Shown here in pieces: positions 8,781 through 17,362 of a stretch of 64,000 nt of DNA; the stretch's first letter is position 1, and each line of letters starts with the position of its first letter. Origin of the DNA: Ramlibacter pinisoli (GTDB taxonomy: Bacteria > Pseudomonadota > Gammaproteobacteria > Burkholderiales > Burkholderiaceae_C); assembly GCF_009758015.1 (NCBI RefSeq), contig NZ_WSEL01000003.1, positions 1,364,001-1,428,000 on the forward strand, written 5' to 3'. The position numbers and the translations under genes are program-made. Under the pieces are notes generated by a model. That model made no database searches. It was given only the letters and a program-made list of their open reading frames with translations, and had not been told where the DNA came from.

Positions 8781-9174
8781 GGCCACGGCCTGCCGGGTCT
8801 GACCCGGCTTCCATCTCCGGCAACCAGGCCGCACCCGGACCTGATGCGGGAGATGGATTGCGGGTCGAGCCCGCAATGACCAGGGCTTCGGGTCGCGCCC
8901 GCCATGGCGGGGCATCGGGGTCGAGTCCGCCGTAACGGGGTTCAGATCGACCCCGCCGGAACCACGTCAAGCGTCGTGACGGGCTCACAGCCGTCATGCC
9001 GGGCTTGACCCGGCATCCATCTCCGGAACCAGGCCGCACCTGGACCTGACGCGGGAGCTGGATTGCGGGTCAAGCCCGCAATGACCGGCACCGGGTCAAG
9101 CCCGCAATGACGGGCACCGGGTCAAGCCGCGCAATGACGGGAATCGGGTCATGCGGGTCAAGCCCCGCGCCGCC
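8781..9174. repeat. Cluster of palindromic REP-like repeats
   Basis: This 394-base gap holds no gene. It is filled with palindromic units built on TTGCGGGTCAAGCCCGCAA and TGCCGGGTCAAGCCCGGCA. A degenerate full unit spans 8791-8880, a good full unit 8993-9085, and three to four partial units follow in tandem to 9170 at roughly 25-base spacing, each around GGGTCAAGCC. The stretch between the full units (8881-8992) has decayed versions of the same motif. The repeats lie between the 8313 gene and the convergent 9175 gene, so their hairpins could also end transcription. Confidence 0.8.
8993..9085 (+). repeat. 93-bp double-hairpin element, copy 1
   Basis: Left arm GTCATGCCGGGCTTGACC (8993-9010) continues to CGGCATCCATCTCC, so that TGCCGGG and CCCGGCA pair. 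The right arm carries TTGCGGG...CCCGCAA, ending in TGAC. A spacer of about 35 bases containing GGCCGCACC separates the two hairpins. It is the same length as, and the inverted counterpart of, the element at 54437-54529; the outer 27 or so bases on each side match almost perfectly. Confidence 0.8.
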
Positions 9175-9777
9175 CTATCCCACCACCTCCATCATCGTGC
9201 GCCGCGTGTTCGTGAAGTGCGGGCGCGCCCGGTCGCTCCACTCGGTCTCGCGCACCGTGAGCCAGGCCGGGGTCGTGAGCACCTCGGCGGCCACCAGGTC
9301 GTAGCAGGCCAGCGAGCGCGGCCCGCTGTCGTGGTTCAGGTAGCGCTGCGCCAGGATGCAGCCGGGCACCGCCGCCAGCCCCGGCAGGTGCTCCACGGCG
9401 TACCAGCGCTCGATCTCGTCCGCCCAGCCTTCGCGCGGATCGGTCTCCACGGTGTAGTGGTTGCGCGGCGTGGCGCCGGCCGAAACGCCGGCCAGGTCCA
9501 GCGCCCGCTGCAGCCGTGCCACGTCGATCGCCTCGGCCTGCGGGCAGAGGGTGCGCCACTGCGCCGCCAGGTCGGCCAGCGCGCCGGCGGGGATCGCTTG
9601 CTCGCGGGTCAGCTGCAGGTAGACGTAGGCCAGCTGCGCTGGCGCCGACCAGGCTGCGCGCTGGAGCGTGGCGGGCCAGCCTGCGTTCGCCACCAGGCGG
9701 CGCGCCGCGTCGGCCAGGCCGTCCGGGCTGGCCAGGCTGCAGCGCACCAGGAGTACGTCAGTGGGGCGGGCGTCCAT
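9175..9777 (-). CDS. Uncharacterised protein, dimeric alpha-beta barrel-like
   Basis: A 200-residue protein without a signal peptide or membrane segment. The C-terminal half (WYAVEHLPGLAAVPGC, ARPHFTNTRRTMMEVV) resembles EthD/DUF4286-like ferredoxin-fold domains, which often act in catabolic operons; the N-terminal half may be a second, diverged copy. It is the last gene of the amidohydrolase/SDR/Bug operon, starting six bases after the preceding stop, so it probably acts on a pathway intermediate or as a small decarboxylase or isomerase. The specific role is unknown. A TTG at 9786 overlapping the upstream stop is an alternative start. Confidence 0.6.
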   Translation of the reverse strand: MDARPTDVLLVRCSLASPDGLADAARRLVANAGWPATLQRAAWSAPAQLAYVYLQLTREQAIPAGALADLAAQWRTLCPQAEAIDVARLQRALDLAGVSAGATPRNHYTVETDPREGWADEIERWYAVEHLPGLAAVPGCILAQRYLNHDSGPRSLACYDLVAAEVLTTPAWLTVRETEWSDRARPHFTNTRRTMMEVVG

Positions 9778-9782
9778 GGGCG

Positions 9783-10301
9783 TCAATGTCCGATGTGCAG
9801 GGCCACGAGCAGGCGCGACACCATGTTGTAGGCGGCAACGGTGGCCACCAGGTCGAGCTGGGTGCGGGTGCCGAAGGCGGCGTGCACCGCTTCGTGCAGG
9901 GCGTCGGGCACCTCGATCTCGCGCGTCATGGTGTCGGCCAGCCGCACCGCCAGCCGTTGCGGCGGCGACAGCGGCGCGTCGTCGCGCAGCGGCACCTCGC
10001 GCATGGCGTCGATCGCCGCCTGCGGCGCGCCGGCGGCCAGCGCATGCGGCACGTGGGCGTCGAACTCGTAGCCGGCCCGGTTCAGCACCGCCACCCGCAG
10101 GATGACCAGCTCGCGCACGTCGGGCGGCACGGTGCTGCGGTTGCGCACGGCCGACAGCATCTGCTCCCAGCCGTGGGCGAGCGGCGGGCTGTTCAGCAGG
10201 GCCTGGTACAGCGGCGAGACGCGGCCGCGCTCGGCCAGGATCCGGCTCTCCTGCTCGGCCAGTTCGGGCCGCGTGCCCGGCGTGATGGGGGCGATGCGCA
10301 T
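9783..10301 (-). CDS. Carboxymuconolactone decarboxylase family protein
   Basis: An all-helical protein of 172 residues of the CMD/AhpD-like family. The core is R-E-L-V-I-L-R-V-A-V-L-N-R-A-G-Y-E-F-D-A-H, then PHALAAGAP. The redox Cys pair of AhpD (E-x-C-x-x-C) is absent; Y-E-F-D-A-H replaces it, as in many catabolic CMD proteins. A peroxidase role is therefore unlikely, and a decarboxylase or lactone-handling role is possible. ATG overlaps the stop of the Bug gene (TGATG), so translation is coupled. Confidence 0.8.
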   Translation of the reverse strand: MRIAPITPGTRPELAEQESRILAERGRVSPLYQALLNSPPLAHGWEQMLSAVRNRSTVPPDVRELVILRVAVLNRAGYEFDAHVPHALAAGAPQAAIDAMREVPLRDDAPLSPPQRLAVRLADTMTREIEVPDALHEAVHAAFGTRTQLDLVATVAAYNMVSRLLVALHIGH

Positions 10302-11275
10302 CAGTCGGCCTTGATGCCCTTGGTCTTGACCACCCGCGTCCACTTGGCGGTGTCCTTCTTCAGCAGGGCCGCAAGTTCGGCCGGCGTGGACGCCGCCGGC
10401 TGGGCCCCGGAGTCCTGCAGGCGCGCCTTCACCGTCTCGCTGGCCAGCGCCTTGCGCAGGGCCGCGGCCACTCGCCCGGCCGCATCGGCCGGCGTCCCCT
10501 TGGAGGTGAACAGCGCGTACCAGTTGTCGGAATCGACGCCGGCCACGCCCATCTCGTCGAAGGTGCGCACCTGCGGCAGCAGCGGATGGCGCTGCGGCGC
10601 GGCGATGCCGATGGCCTTGAGCTTGCCGCTCTTGATGTGGCCGATCAGGCCCGGGATGTCGCCGAAGAAGCCGTTCACGTGACCGGCGATCACGTCGGTG
10701 ATGGCCGGTGCTGCGCCCTTGTAGGGCACATGCAGCACGTTGAGCTTGGCAGCGTCGTTCAACAGCTCCATCGCCAGGTGCGGCACGCTGCCGGTGCCCG
10801 AGGAGGCCAGCGTCAGCTTGGCGCCCGGCTGGCGCGCAGCGGCCACGAATTCGGCGCCGGTGTTGTAGGGCGCGTTGGCGCCCACCACCAGCACCTCGAC
10901 GTTGTTGACCACCAGCGACACCGGCACCAGGTCGCGTTCGACGTCGTACGGCAGCTTGTCGTAGAGCGCCGGGTTGATGGCGACCGCACCGACGCTGGTC
11001 AGCCACAGCGTGCTGGCGTCGGGCGCGGCGCGCGAGACGTATTCGGCGGCGATGGCACCGTTGGCGCCGGCCTTGTTCTCCACGATGACCTGCTGGCCCA
11101 GCTCCTTGCCCAGCGCCTCGGCGATGGTGCGGGCGACGAAGTCGACCGGACCGCCGGGCGGGAAGGCGACGATCAGGCGGGTGGTGGCGCCCTGCGCGCG
11201 GGCGCCGAACGGCAGCGCGAGCGCGGCGGCGGCGCCGAGCGCCAGCGTGCGGCGGGTGATCGAGTTGGTTGCCAT
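10301..11275 (-). CDS. Bug-family tripartite tricarboxylate receptor (TTT) protein
   Basis: Periplasmic solute receptor of 324 residues. The twin-arginine-like leader (TRRTLALGAAAALALPFGARA) is followed by the TctC/Bug signatures LIVAFPPGGPVDFVAR, VENKAGANGAIAAEYV and HVPYKGAAPAITDVIAGHV. Bug receptors bind small carboxylates through two bridging waters. No TctA/TctB membrane genes are nearby, as is common for these receptors in Burkholderiales. Its operon position, between an SDR and a CMD protein, suggests it captures the pathway substrate, likely an aromatic or cyclic carboxylate. Confidence 0.9.
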   Translation of the reverse strand: MATNSITRRTLALGAAAALALPFGARAQGATTRLIVAFPPGGPVDFVARTIAEALGKELGQQVIVENKAGANGAIAAEYVSRAAPDASTLWLTSVGAVAINPALYDKLPYDVERDLVPVSLVVNNVEVLVVGANAPYNTGAEFVAAARQPGAKLTLASSGTGSVPHLAMELLNDAAKLNVLHVPYKGAAPAITDVIAGHVNGFFGDIPGLIGHIKSGKLKAIGIAAPQRHPLLPQVRTFDEMGVAGVDSDNWYALFTSKGTPADAAGRVAAALRKALASETVKARLQDSGAQPAASTPAELAALLKKDTAKWTRVVKTKGIKAD

Positions 11276-11302
11276 GGCTGTGTCTCCTCTTGCGGGTGGT
11301 GT

Positions 11303-12130
11303 TCAGTCGCAGCGCACGGACATGCCGCCGTCGACCACGATCTCGGTGCCGGTGATGAAGCGCGCCTCGTCGCTGGCCAGGAACAGCGCCGCGCCGGCGG
11401 TGTCGCGGCCATCGCCCATGAACGGCAGCGGGATGCGCGACTGGCGCTGGCGCAGCAGGCCCTCGACGTCGCCGCCGGCGCGCTGGCCCGCCAGGCGCGC
11501 CTCGACCATGGGCGTGTGCAGCTGGCCGGGCACGACGGTGTTCACGCGCACCCGATCGGCGGCGTACTGCACGGCCAGCACGCGCGAGAACTGGATGACG
11601 CCGGCCTTGGTGGCGGCATAGGCGATCTGGGCGGCGCCGGTCCAGCGCAGGCCGGAGGTCGACGACACGTTGACGATGGCGCCGCCGCCGGCCGCCACCA
11701 GGTGCGGCAGCGCATGCTTGCAGGTGAGGAACACGCTCTTGAGGTTGTGGTCCACCTGGGCGTCCCAGACCTCCTCGCTCATCTCCACCGGCCCGCCCTT
11801 GGCCGAGCCGCCGACGTTGTTCACCAGCACGTCGAGGCGGCCGTAGCGTGCGATGCAGGCGGCGACCAGCGCCGCCACCGACTCGCCGCTGGTCACGTCG
11901 CAGGCGGTGGCGGTGAAGACGCCGCCGGCCTCGGCGATGCGGCGCGCCGTCTCCTCCATCCGCGCCGGGTCGCGGTCGGCGCCCATCACCTGCGCGCCTT
12001 CCTCGGCGAAGCGGCAGGCGATGGCCCGGCCGTTGCCCCAGCCGGGACCGACCGAGCCGGCGCCGGTGACGAGCACCACCTTGCCGGCGAGCCGGCGTTG
12101 TAGCGACAGGAGGGAGGGAGTGGTGGTCAC
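11303..12130 (-). CDS. SDR family NAD(P)-dependent oxidoreductase
   Basis: A 275-residue short-chain dehydrogenase. The Rossmann glycine loop is an expanded version, T-G-A-G-S-V-G-P-G-W-G-N-G-R (residues 22-35). NNVG is at 104-107, the catalytic serine at S157, and Y171-x-x-x-K175 is in IAYAATKAGV. VDGGM lies near the C-terminus. It would oxidise a secondary alcohol or dihydrodiol-type intermediate. The GTG start overlaps the amidohydrolase stop (GTGA). The substrate is unknown. Confidence 0.88.
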   Translation of the reverse strand: MTTTPSLLSLQRRLAGKVVLVTGAGSVGPGWGNGRAIACRFAEEGAQVMGADRDPARMEETARRIAEAGGVFTATACDVTSGESVAALVAACIARYGRLDVLVNNVGGSAKGGPVEMSEEVWDAQVDHNLKSVFLTCKHALPHLVAAGGGAIVNVSSTSGLRWTGAAQIAYAATKAGVIQFSRVLAVQYAADRVRVNTVVPGQLHTPMVEARLAGQRAGGDVEGLLRQRQSRIPLPFMGDGRDTAGAALFLASDEARFITGTEIVVDGGMSVRCD

Positions 12131-13014
12131 GGGGCGAAGCGGTAGAAGGTGGCGGGATTGGTCACGAGCAGCTGCTCGCGGGCGGCGGGCGTGGGCGCGA
12201 TGCGCTCGAGCGCGTCGACCAGCGCGGCGTCGGTCGGCACGTGGGTGTGGTTGGGATGCGGCCAGTCGGTGCCCCAGAGGCAGCGCTCGGGGAAGGCCTC
12301 GAGCAGCCGGCGCGCCAGGTCCACGCCATCGCGGTACGCCGGCGCCGCGGCGGGAGCGGCATCGATGCGGTCGATACCGCTCAGCTTGACGCGGAACAGC
12401 GGGTTGCGGAGCAGGTCGACCAGGGCGCGGAAGTCGGCGTGGTCGGCGCCAAGCGCGGCGTTGACTCGTCCCATGTGGTCGATGACCACCGGCACGGCGC
12501 TGCGCGCCAGCGGCGCGGCCAGCTGGTGCACGAGCGCCGATTCGAAGTGCACCTGCAGGTGCAGGCCGGCCCGGGCCAGCCGCGGCGTGAGGGCGAGCAC
12601 GGCATCGATGGACGCGCCCGCCAGGTGCCGCATGAAATTGAAGCGCACGCCGCGGAACCCCAGCCCGGCCAGCCGCGCGAGTTCGGCGTCGGCGACGTCC
12701 GGCGCCACCAGCGCCACGCCGAGGTAGCGGCCCTGGCCGGCGGCAATGGCGTCTTCCACGACCCGGTTGTCGGTGCCGTGCACGGCCGACTGCACGATCA
12801 CGCAGCGCTCGATGCCCAGTGTGCGGTGCAGCGCGAACAGAGCCTCCTTGGGCGCGTCGACCGGCGTGAAGTTGCGGCTGGCCGCGTACGGGAAGCGCGC
12901 CGCCGGCCCGAACACGTGCACGTGGGTGTCGCAGGCGCCGGCCGGCAGCCGCAGGCGCGGCGCGGCGGGTGTCGGGTCGTAGGTCAGGACGAGCGATGGA
13001 TCGGCGTGGGGCAC
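12127..13014 (-). CDS. Amidohydrolase, 2-pyrone-4,6-dicarboxylate hydrolase (LigI)-like
   Basis: TIM-barrel amidohydrolase of 295 residues, close in organisation to LigI and D-galactarolactone isomerase. The metal/lactone-binding H31-x-H33 is in ACDTHVHVFGP. VRFNFMRHL, VIDHMGR and G-T-D-W-P-H-P-N near residue 247 (catalytic Asp) are the family marks. Such enzymes open lactone rings, and a CMD protein in the same operon fits a protocatechuate-4,5-cleavage-like route. It is the first gene of the operon, divergent from the LysR gene at 13096. Confidence 0.8.
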   Translation of the reverse strand: MPHADPSLVLTYDPTPAAPRLRLPAGACDTHVHVFGPAARFPYAASRNFTPVDAPKEALFALHRTLGIERCVIVQSAVHGTDNRVVEDAIAAGQGRYLGVALVAPDVADAELARLAGLGFRGVRFNFMRHLAGASIDAVLALTPRLARAGLHLQVHFESALVHQLAAPLARSAVPVVIDHMGRVNAALGADHADFRALVDLLRNPLFRVKLSGIDRIDAAPAAAPAYRDGVDLARRLLEAFPERCLWGTDWPHPNHTHVPTDAALVDALERIAPTPAAREQLLVTNPATFYRFAP

Positions 13015-13095
13015 GGGGCGATTGTGTCGGCGTCCGGGCCCGCCAGCCGACGGGGAATCCGCTACCAGCTATCGACGTTGCACATAATCGACCGC

Positions 13096-13998
13096 ATGGA
13101 CCTGACCCGCCTGCAGTATTTCGCCGCCGTGGCCGAGGCGGGCAGCTTCAGCCGCGCGGCGGCCGCCCTGCACCTGACCCAGTCGTCGCTCAGCCGGCAG
13201 GTGCAGTTGCTGGAGGCCGAGGTCGGCCAGCGGCTGCTCGAGCGCCACGGGCGCGGCGCCGTCCCCACCGAGGCCGGCACCGCGCTGCTGGGCCATGCGC
13301 GCGCCATCCTGGAGCTGGCGCAGCGCGCCCGCACCGACATGGCCGAGCGCCAGCGCAACCCGCGCGGGCGCCTGACCATCGGGCTGCCGCCGCGGGTGGC
13401 GCACGTGGTCACGGCCGACCTGGTCGAGCGCTTCCATGCCCTCTACCCCGAGGCCGGCATCACCATCATGGAAGGCCTGAGCCTGCGGTTGCGCGAATGG
13501 CTGGTGGGCGGCCGCGCCGACATGGCCATCCTGTTCGACCCGGCGCCGTCGCCGCAGATCGCGCTGGAGACGCTGGTGCGCGAACCACTGGTGCTGGTGA
13601 GCAGCCGGCCGCTGCCGCCGCGCCTGCGCCTGGCCGAGGTGGTGCAGCGCCCGCTGGTGATGCCCAGCGCGCCCAACGCGCTGCGCCGCCTGCTCGACGA
13701 ACACGCCGCCCCGCGCGGGCTGTCGCTGCAGCTGGTGGCCGAGGTCGACTCGGTGCAGACGGTGCTGAACCTGGTGGCGCGCGGCGTCGCCGACGCCGTG
13801 CTGCCGGCCAGCGCGCCGCGGCTGGCCCCCGGCCTGGCGCCGCTGCACGTGGCGGCCATCCACGCGCCGGTGGTGCGCAACAAGCTGGTGCTGGCGGTGC
13901 CCACCGCGCGCCCGGCCACCCGCCTGCTGCAGGCCGGCACCCAGCTGCTGCGCGAGCTAGTGCAGCGCCAGTTCGGCAAGCCGCCGGGCGCGCCCTAG
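13096..13998 (+). CDS. LysR-type transcriptional regulator
   Basis: A 300-residue regulator with an N-terminal winged HTH (LQYFAAVAEAGSFSRAAAALHLTQSSLSRQVQLLE) and a periplasmic-binding-fold effector domain from residue 90. The HTH and RLTIGLPP segments resemble CatR/Nac-type members. It is divergent from the LigI-like operon across 81 bases (13015-13095) that include CATAAT, a possible -10 for this gene, and it most likely controls that operon. It converges with the next LysR gene, with only seven bases between the stops. Confidence 0.9.
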   Translation: MDLTRLQYFAAVAEAGSFSRAAAALHLTQSSLSRQVQLLEAEVGQRLLERHGRGAVPTEAGTALLGHARAILELAQRARTDMAERQRNPRGRLTIGLPPRVAHVVTADLVERFHALYPEAGITIMEGLSLRLREWLVGGRADMAILFDPAPSPQIALETLVREPLVLVSSRPLPPRLRLAEVVQRPLVMPSAPNALRRLLDEHAAPRGLSLQLVAEVDSVQTVLNLVARGVADAVLPASAPRLAPGLAPLHVAAIHAPVVRNKLVLAVPTARPATRLLQAGTQLLRELVQRQFGKPPGAP

Positions 13999-14005
13999 CC
14001 CCCGG

Positions 14006-14974
14006 TCACCTGCCCGCGGCCGTGCGCTCGGCGCTGCACTCCTGCAGCGTGCGCAGGAAGGCCCGCACCGCCGGCGACAGGTCCTTCTGCTTGCGCGTGA
14101 GGATGCCCAGCTTGGCCATGCTGATCGGCAGCTCCACCGGCAGGATGGCCAGCATGCCGTAGTTGGCGTAGTGACGCGCCACGTCCAGCGGCACAACCGA
14201 CACCATGTCGGTCGACTCCAGCAGCGCGGTGGTCGCCAGGATGGACGAGGTCTCCACGATGTCCGGCGGCGGCGCCATGCTGGCTTCCTGCAGCGCCTGC
14301 TCGATGCGCCGGCGCATCGGGCTGCCGGTGGGGTGCAGGATCCAGGTCTCGGCCACGAGGTCGGCGACCTGCAGGTCCGCCCGGTCGAACAGCGCGTGGC
14401 CCGGCCGCGCCACCACGGCCATGGCCTCGCCCTCCATGGTCTCGATCTCCAGCTCGCCGCCCTCGAACTGGTCGGGCAGCCGGCCCAGCGCCACGTCGAG
14501 GTCGCCGCGCACCAGGGCCGGAATCAGCAGGTCGCTGGTGTCCACCTGCAGGGTGACGCGCACCCGCGGATGCCCGTCCTTGAAGCGCGCCAGCGCTTCG
14601 GTCAGCAGCACCGGCATCGCGCCCATCACGGTGCCGATGCGCACCAGCCCGGCCTGGCCGGCGACCAGGGCGGCCATCTCGTCGCCGGCGTGCTCGAAGT
14701 CGTGCAGGACGCTACGGGCATAGCGGATCATCACCTCGCCGTACAGCGTGGGCTCCATGCCGCGCGCATGGCGCTCGAACAGGGGCACCCCCAGGCCTTC
14801 CTCGAGCTGCTGCAGCAGCGTGGTGGCGGCCGGCTGGGTGGTGTGGATGGCCGCCGCGGCGCGGCGCAGGTTGCGGTGCGCGTCCAGGGCGTCGAGCAGC
14901 ATGATCTGCCGGCTCTTGATCCGCAGCCGCCGGAACAGGTCGGCGGGCGGGGTGGTGGCCGGTGGCTGCGCCAT
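14006..14974 (-). CDS. LysR-type regulator, GbpR/PcaQ-like
   Basis: A 322-residue LysR protein. The HTH starts late (RLRIKSRQIMLLDALDAHRNLRRAAAAIHTTQPAATTLLQQLE), and the form LLDALDAHRNLRRAA is typical of the GbpR/PcaQ branch. The effector domain has RIGTVMGAMPVLLTEAL and DVALGRLPD. The start at 14974 (MAQPP) is preferred; the frame extends upstream without conservation. Divergent by 103 bases from the fuconate-dehydratase operon, it is the likely regulator of sugar-acid catabolism. Confidence 0.88.
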   Translation of the reverse strand: MAQPPATTPPADLFRRLRIKSRQIMLLDALDAHRNLRRAAAAIHTTQPAATTLLQQLEEGLGVPLFERHARGMEPTLYGEVMIRYARSVLHDFEHAGDEMAALVAGQAGLVRIGTVMGAMPVLLTEALARFKDGHPRVRVTLQVDTSDLLIPALVRGDLDVALGRLPDQFEGGELEIETMEGEAMAVVARPGHALFDRADLQVADLVAETWILHPTGSPMRRRIEQALQEASMAPPPDIVETSSILATTALLESTDMVSVVPLDVARHYANYGMLAILPVELPISMAKLGILTRKQKDLSPAVRAFLRTLQECSAERTAAGR

Positions 14975-15077
14975 GACTGATTCCGGAAATGGGATCGCCA
15001 CATCATAAAAGACGATTGGATCGGTATCGCAAGCCTGCCTAAGCTGCGTCCCTGCCCCCCGATTCGCAAAGGACCCC

Positions 15078-16376
15078 GTGGCCGCCAGGATCACCCAGCT
15101 CGCCGTGCGCGACATCCGCTTTCCGACGTCGCGCTCGCTCGACGGTTCCGATGCCATGAACGCGGCGCCCGACTACTCGGCCACCTACGTCACCCTGCAC
15201 ACCGACGCCGGCGACGGCCACGTGGGCCACGGCCTGACCTTCACCATCGGCCGCGGCAACGAGATCTGCGTCGCGGCGGTCAGGTCGCTCGAGCCCTTCA
15301 TCGTCGGCCGCACGCTGCAGGAGATCACCGCCGACATGGGCGGCTTCTGGCGCGCCATCACCGGCGACAGCCAGCTGCGCTGGCTCGGCCCCGACAAGGG
15401 CGTCATCCACCTGGCCACCGCCGCGATCGTCAACGCGGTGTGGGACCTGTGGGCCAAGGCCGAAGGCAAGCCGGTCTGGAAGCTGCTGGTCGACATGGCC
15501 CCCGAGGAGCTGGTGCGCTGCCTCGACTTCCGCTTCGTCACCGACGCGCTCACGCCCGACGAGGCGCTGGCCCTGCTGCGGCGTGCCGCGCCCGGCCGGG
15601 CGACGCGCGAGCGCGAGATGCTGGAGCGCGGCTACCCCGGCTACACCACCTCCGCCGGCTGGCTCGGCTACACCGAGGACAAGGTCCGCCGCCTGGCCCG
15701 CGAAGGCGTGGCCCAGGGCTGGACCCACTTCAAGCAGAAGGTGGGCGGCAACCTCGAGGACGACCTGCGCCGCGCCGCCATCCTGCGCGAGGAGATCGGC
15801 TGGGAGCGCAAGCTGATGATGGACGCCAACCAGGTCTGGGAGGTCGACGCCGCCGTCGAGGCGATGCGGCGCCTGGCGGCCTACGACCCGCTGTGGATCG
15901 AGGAACCCACCAGCCCCGACGACATCCTCGGCCATGCCGCCATCCGCCAGCGCATCGCGCCGATCGGCGTGGCCACCGGCGAGCACTGCCACAACCGGGT
16001 GATGTTCAAGCAGCTGCTGCAGGCCCGGGCCATCGACTACTGCCAGCTCGACGCCGCCCGCCTGGGCGGGCTGAACGAGGTGCTGCTGGTCGTGCTGCTG
16101 GCCGCCAAGTTCGGCGTGCCGGTGTGCCCGCACGCCGGCGGCGTGGGCCTGTGCGAGTACGTGCAGCACGTGTCCCTGTTCGACTACATCGCCGTGTCCG
16201 GCTCGCTGGAGGGCCGCGTGCTGGAGTACGTGGACCACCTGCACGAGCACTTCGTCGACCCGGTCGTCATCCGCGCCGGTCGCTACATGCCGCCGCGGCG
16301 TCCCGGCTACAGCATCGAGATGCACGCCGCTTCGCTGCAGCAGTTCGAGTTCCCGCAGGGCCCGGCCTGGGCCTGA
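15078..16376 (+). CDS. L-fuconate dehydratase-like enolase superfamily enzyme
   Basis: A 432-residue mandelate-racemase-type enolase superfamily enzyme. It should dehydrate a sugar acid to a 2-keto-3-deoxy acid. Acid/base K219-x-K221 is in HFKQKVGG, the metal ligands are D249 (MMDAN), E275 or E276 (WIEEP) and E302 (TGEH), and the catalytic H352 is in CPHAGGVGLCEYVQH. The whole pattern, including TTSAGWLGYTEDKVRRLA, is that of L-fuconate dehydratase. The start is GTG (GTG-GCC-GCC). It leads a five-gene operon. Confidence 0.88.
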   Translation: MAARITQLAVRDIRFPTSRSLDGSDAMNAAPDYSATYVTLHTDAGDGHVGHGLTFTIGRGNEICVAAVRSLEPFIVGRTLQEITADMGGFWRAITGDSQLRWLGPDKGVIHLATAAIVNAVWDLWAKAEGKPVWKLLVDMAPEELVRCLDFRFVTDALTPDEALALLRRAAPGRATREREMLERGYPGYTTSAGWLGYTEDKVRRLAREGVAQGWTHFKQKVGGNLEDDLRRAAILREEIGWERKLMMDANQVWEVDAAVEAMRRLAAYDPLWIEEPTSPDDILGHAAIRQRIAPIGVATGEHCHNRVMFKQLLQARAIDYCQLDAARLGGLNEVLLVVLLAAKFGVPVCPHAGGVGLCEYVQHVSLFDYIAVSGSLEGRVLEYVDHLHEHFVDPVVIRAGRYMPPRRPGYSIEMHAASLQQFEFPQGPAWA

Positions 16377-16402
16377 CCACCATCCCCACAGGAGACTTCC
16401 CC

Positions 16403-17362
16403 ATGACCATGACTTCCCGCCGCGGCCTGCTGGCCACCCTGCTGTGCACCCTGGCGCTGCCCACCGCCGCGCTGGCCCAGTCCTTCCCGTCCAAGCCGAT
16501 CGAACTCGTCGTGCCGTATCCGGCCGGCGGCGGCACCGACGTGCTGGCCCGCGCCTTCGCGCTGGCCGCCGTCAAGCACCTGCCGCAGCCCCTGGTGGTG
16601 GTGAACAAGCCCGGCGCCGCCGGCGCGATCGGCTGGGCCGACGTGCTCAACGGCCGCGAGCCGGGCTACAAGGTCGTGGTGCTCGCCACCGACCTGATGA
16701 CGCAGCCGAACATGGGCCTGACCAAGATCACCCACGAGGACTTCACGCCGATCGCCCGCCTCAACTACGACCCCGCCGCGATCACCGTGCGCGCCGACGC
16801 CCCCTGGAACACGGTCGAGGAGTTCGTCGCCGCCGCCAAGAAGGGCGACTTCCGCATCGGCAACGGCGGCAACGGCTCGACCTGGCACCTGGCCGCCGCG
16901 GCCATCGAGGACAAGACCGGCGCCAAGTTCAACCACATCCCGTTCGCCGGCGCCAACCCGGCGGCGCTGTCGCTGCTGGGCGGCCACATCGAGGCCATCA
17001 CGGTGAGCGCGGCCGAGGTCTACCCGCACGTGGCGGCCGGCAAGCTCAAGCTGCTGGCGGTGATGTCCGACGAACGCGTCAAGGGCTTCGAGAACGTGCC
17101 CACGCTGAAGGAAAAGGGCCTGGACATTTCCGTGGGCACCTGGCGCGGGCTGGCCGTGCCCAAGGGCACGCCGGCCGACGTCGTGGCCGTGCTGCGCACC
17201 GCCACCGCCAAGACGGCGCAGGAGCAGAGCCTGCGCGAGGCGCTGGACAAGCAGAACATGGGCTATGCCTACGCCGACGGTCCCGCCTTCGCGGCCGTGA
17301 TGGCCAAGGACCATGCGTTCTACCGCGCCCTCATCCAGAAGCTCGGCCTGAAGGGTCAGTGA
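16403..17362 (+). CDS. Bug-family TTT substrate-binding protein
   Basis: Periplasmic receptor of 319 residues. The signal peptide ends at LPTAALA before QSFPSKP. IELVVPYPAGGGTDVLAR, VVNKPGAAGAIGWADV and IPFAGANPAALSLLGGHI are the Bug signatures. GGAGA lies nine bases before the ATG. Located between two sugar-acid enzymes, it probably binds the sugar acid or uronate-type substrate of the operon. No membrane partners are encoded here. Confidence 0.9.
   Translation: MTMTSRRGLLATLLCTLALPTAALAQSFPSKPIELVVPYPAGGGTDVLARAFALAAVKHLPQPLVVVNKPGAAGAIGWADVLNGREPGYKVVVLATDLMTQPNMGLTKITHEDFTPIARLNYDPAAITVRADAPWNTVEEFVAAAKKGDFRIGNGGNGSTWHLAAAAIEDKTGAKFNHIPFAGANPAALSLLGGHIEAITVSAAEVYPHVAAGKLKLLAVMSDERVKGFENVPTLKEKGLDISVGTWRGLAVPKGTPADVVAVLRTATAKTAQEQSLREALDKQNMGYAYADGPAFAAVMAKDHAFYRALIQKLGLKGQ

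Noticed and set aside
8781..9174. Possible CRISPR array
   Set aside because: Repeats are palindromic, unevenly spaced and have no unique spacers of constant length; no cas genes are present.
9783..10301. AhpD-type peroxidase
   Set aside because: The CxxC redox pair is missing.
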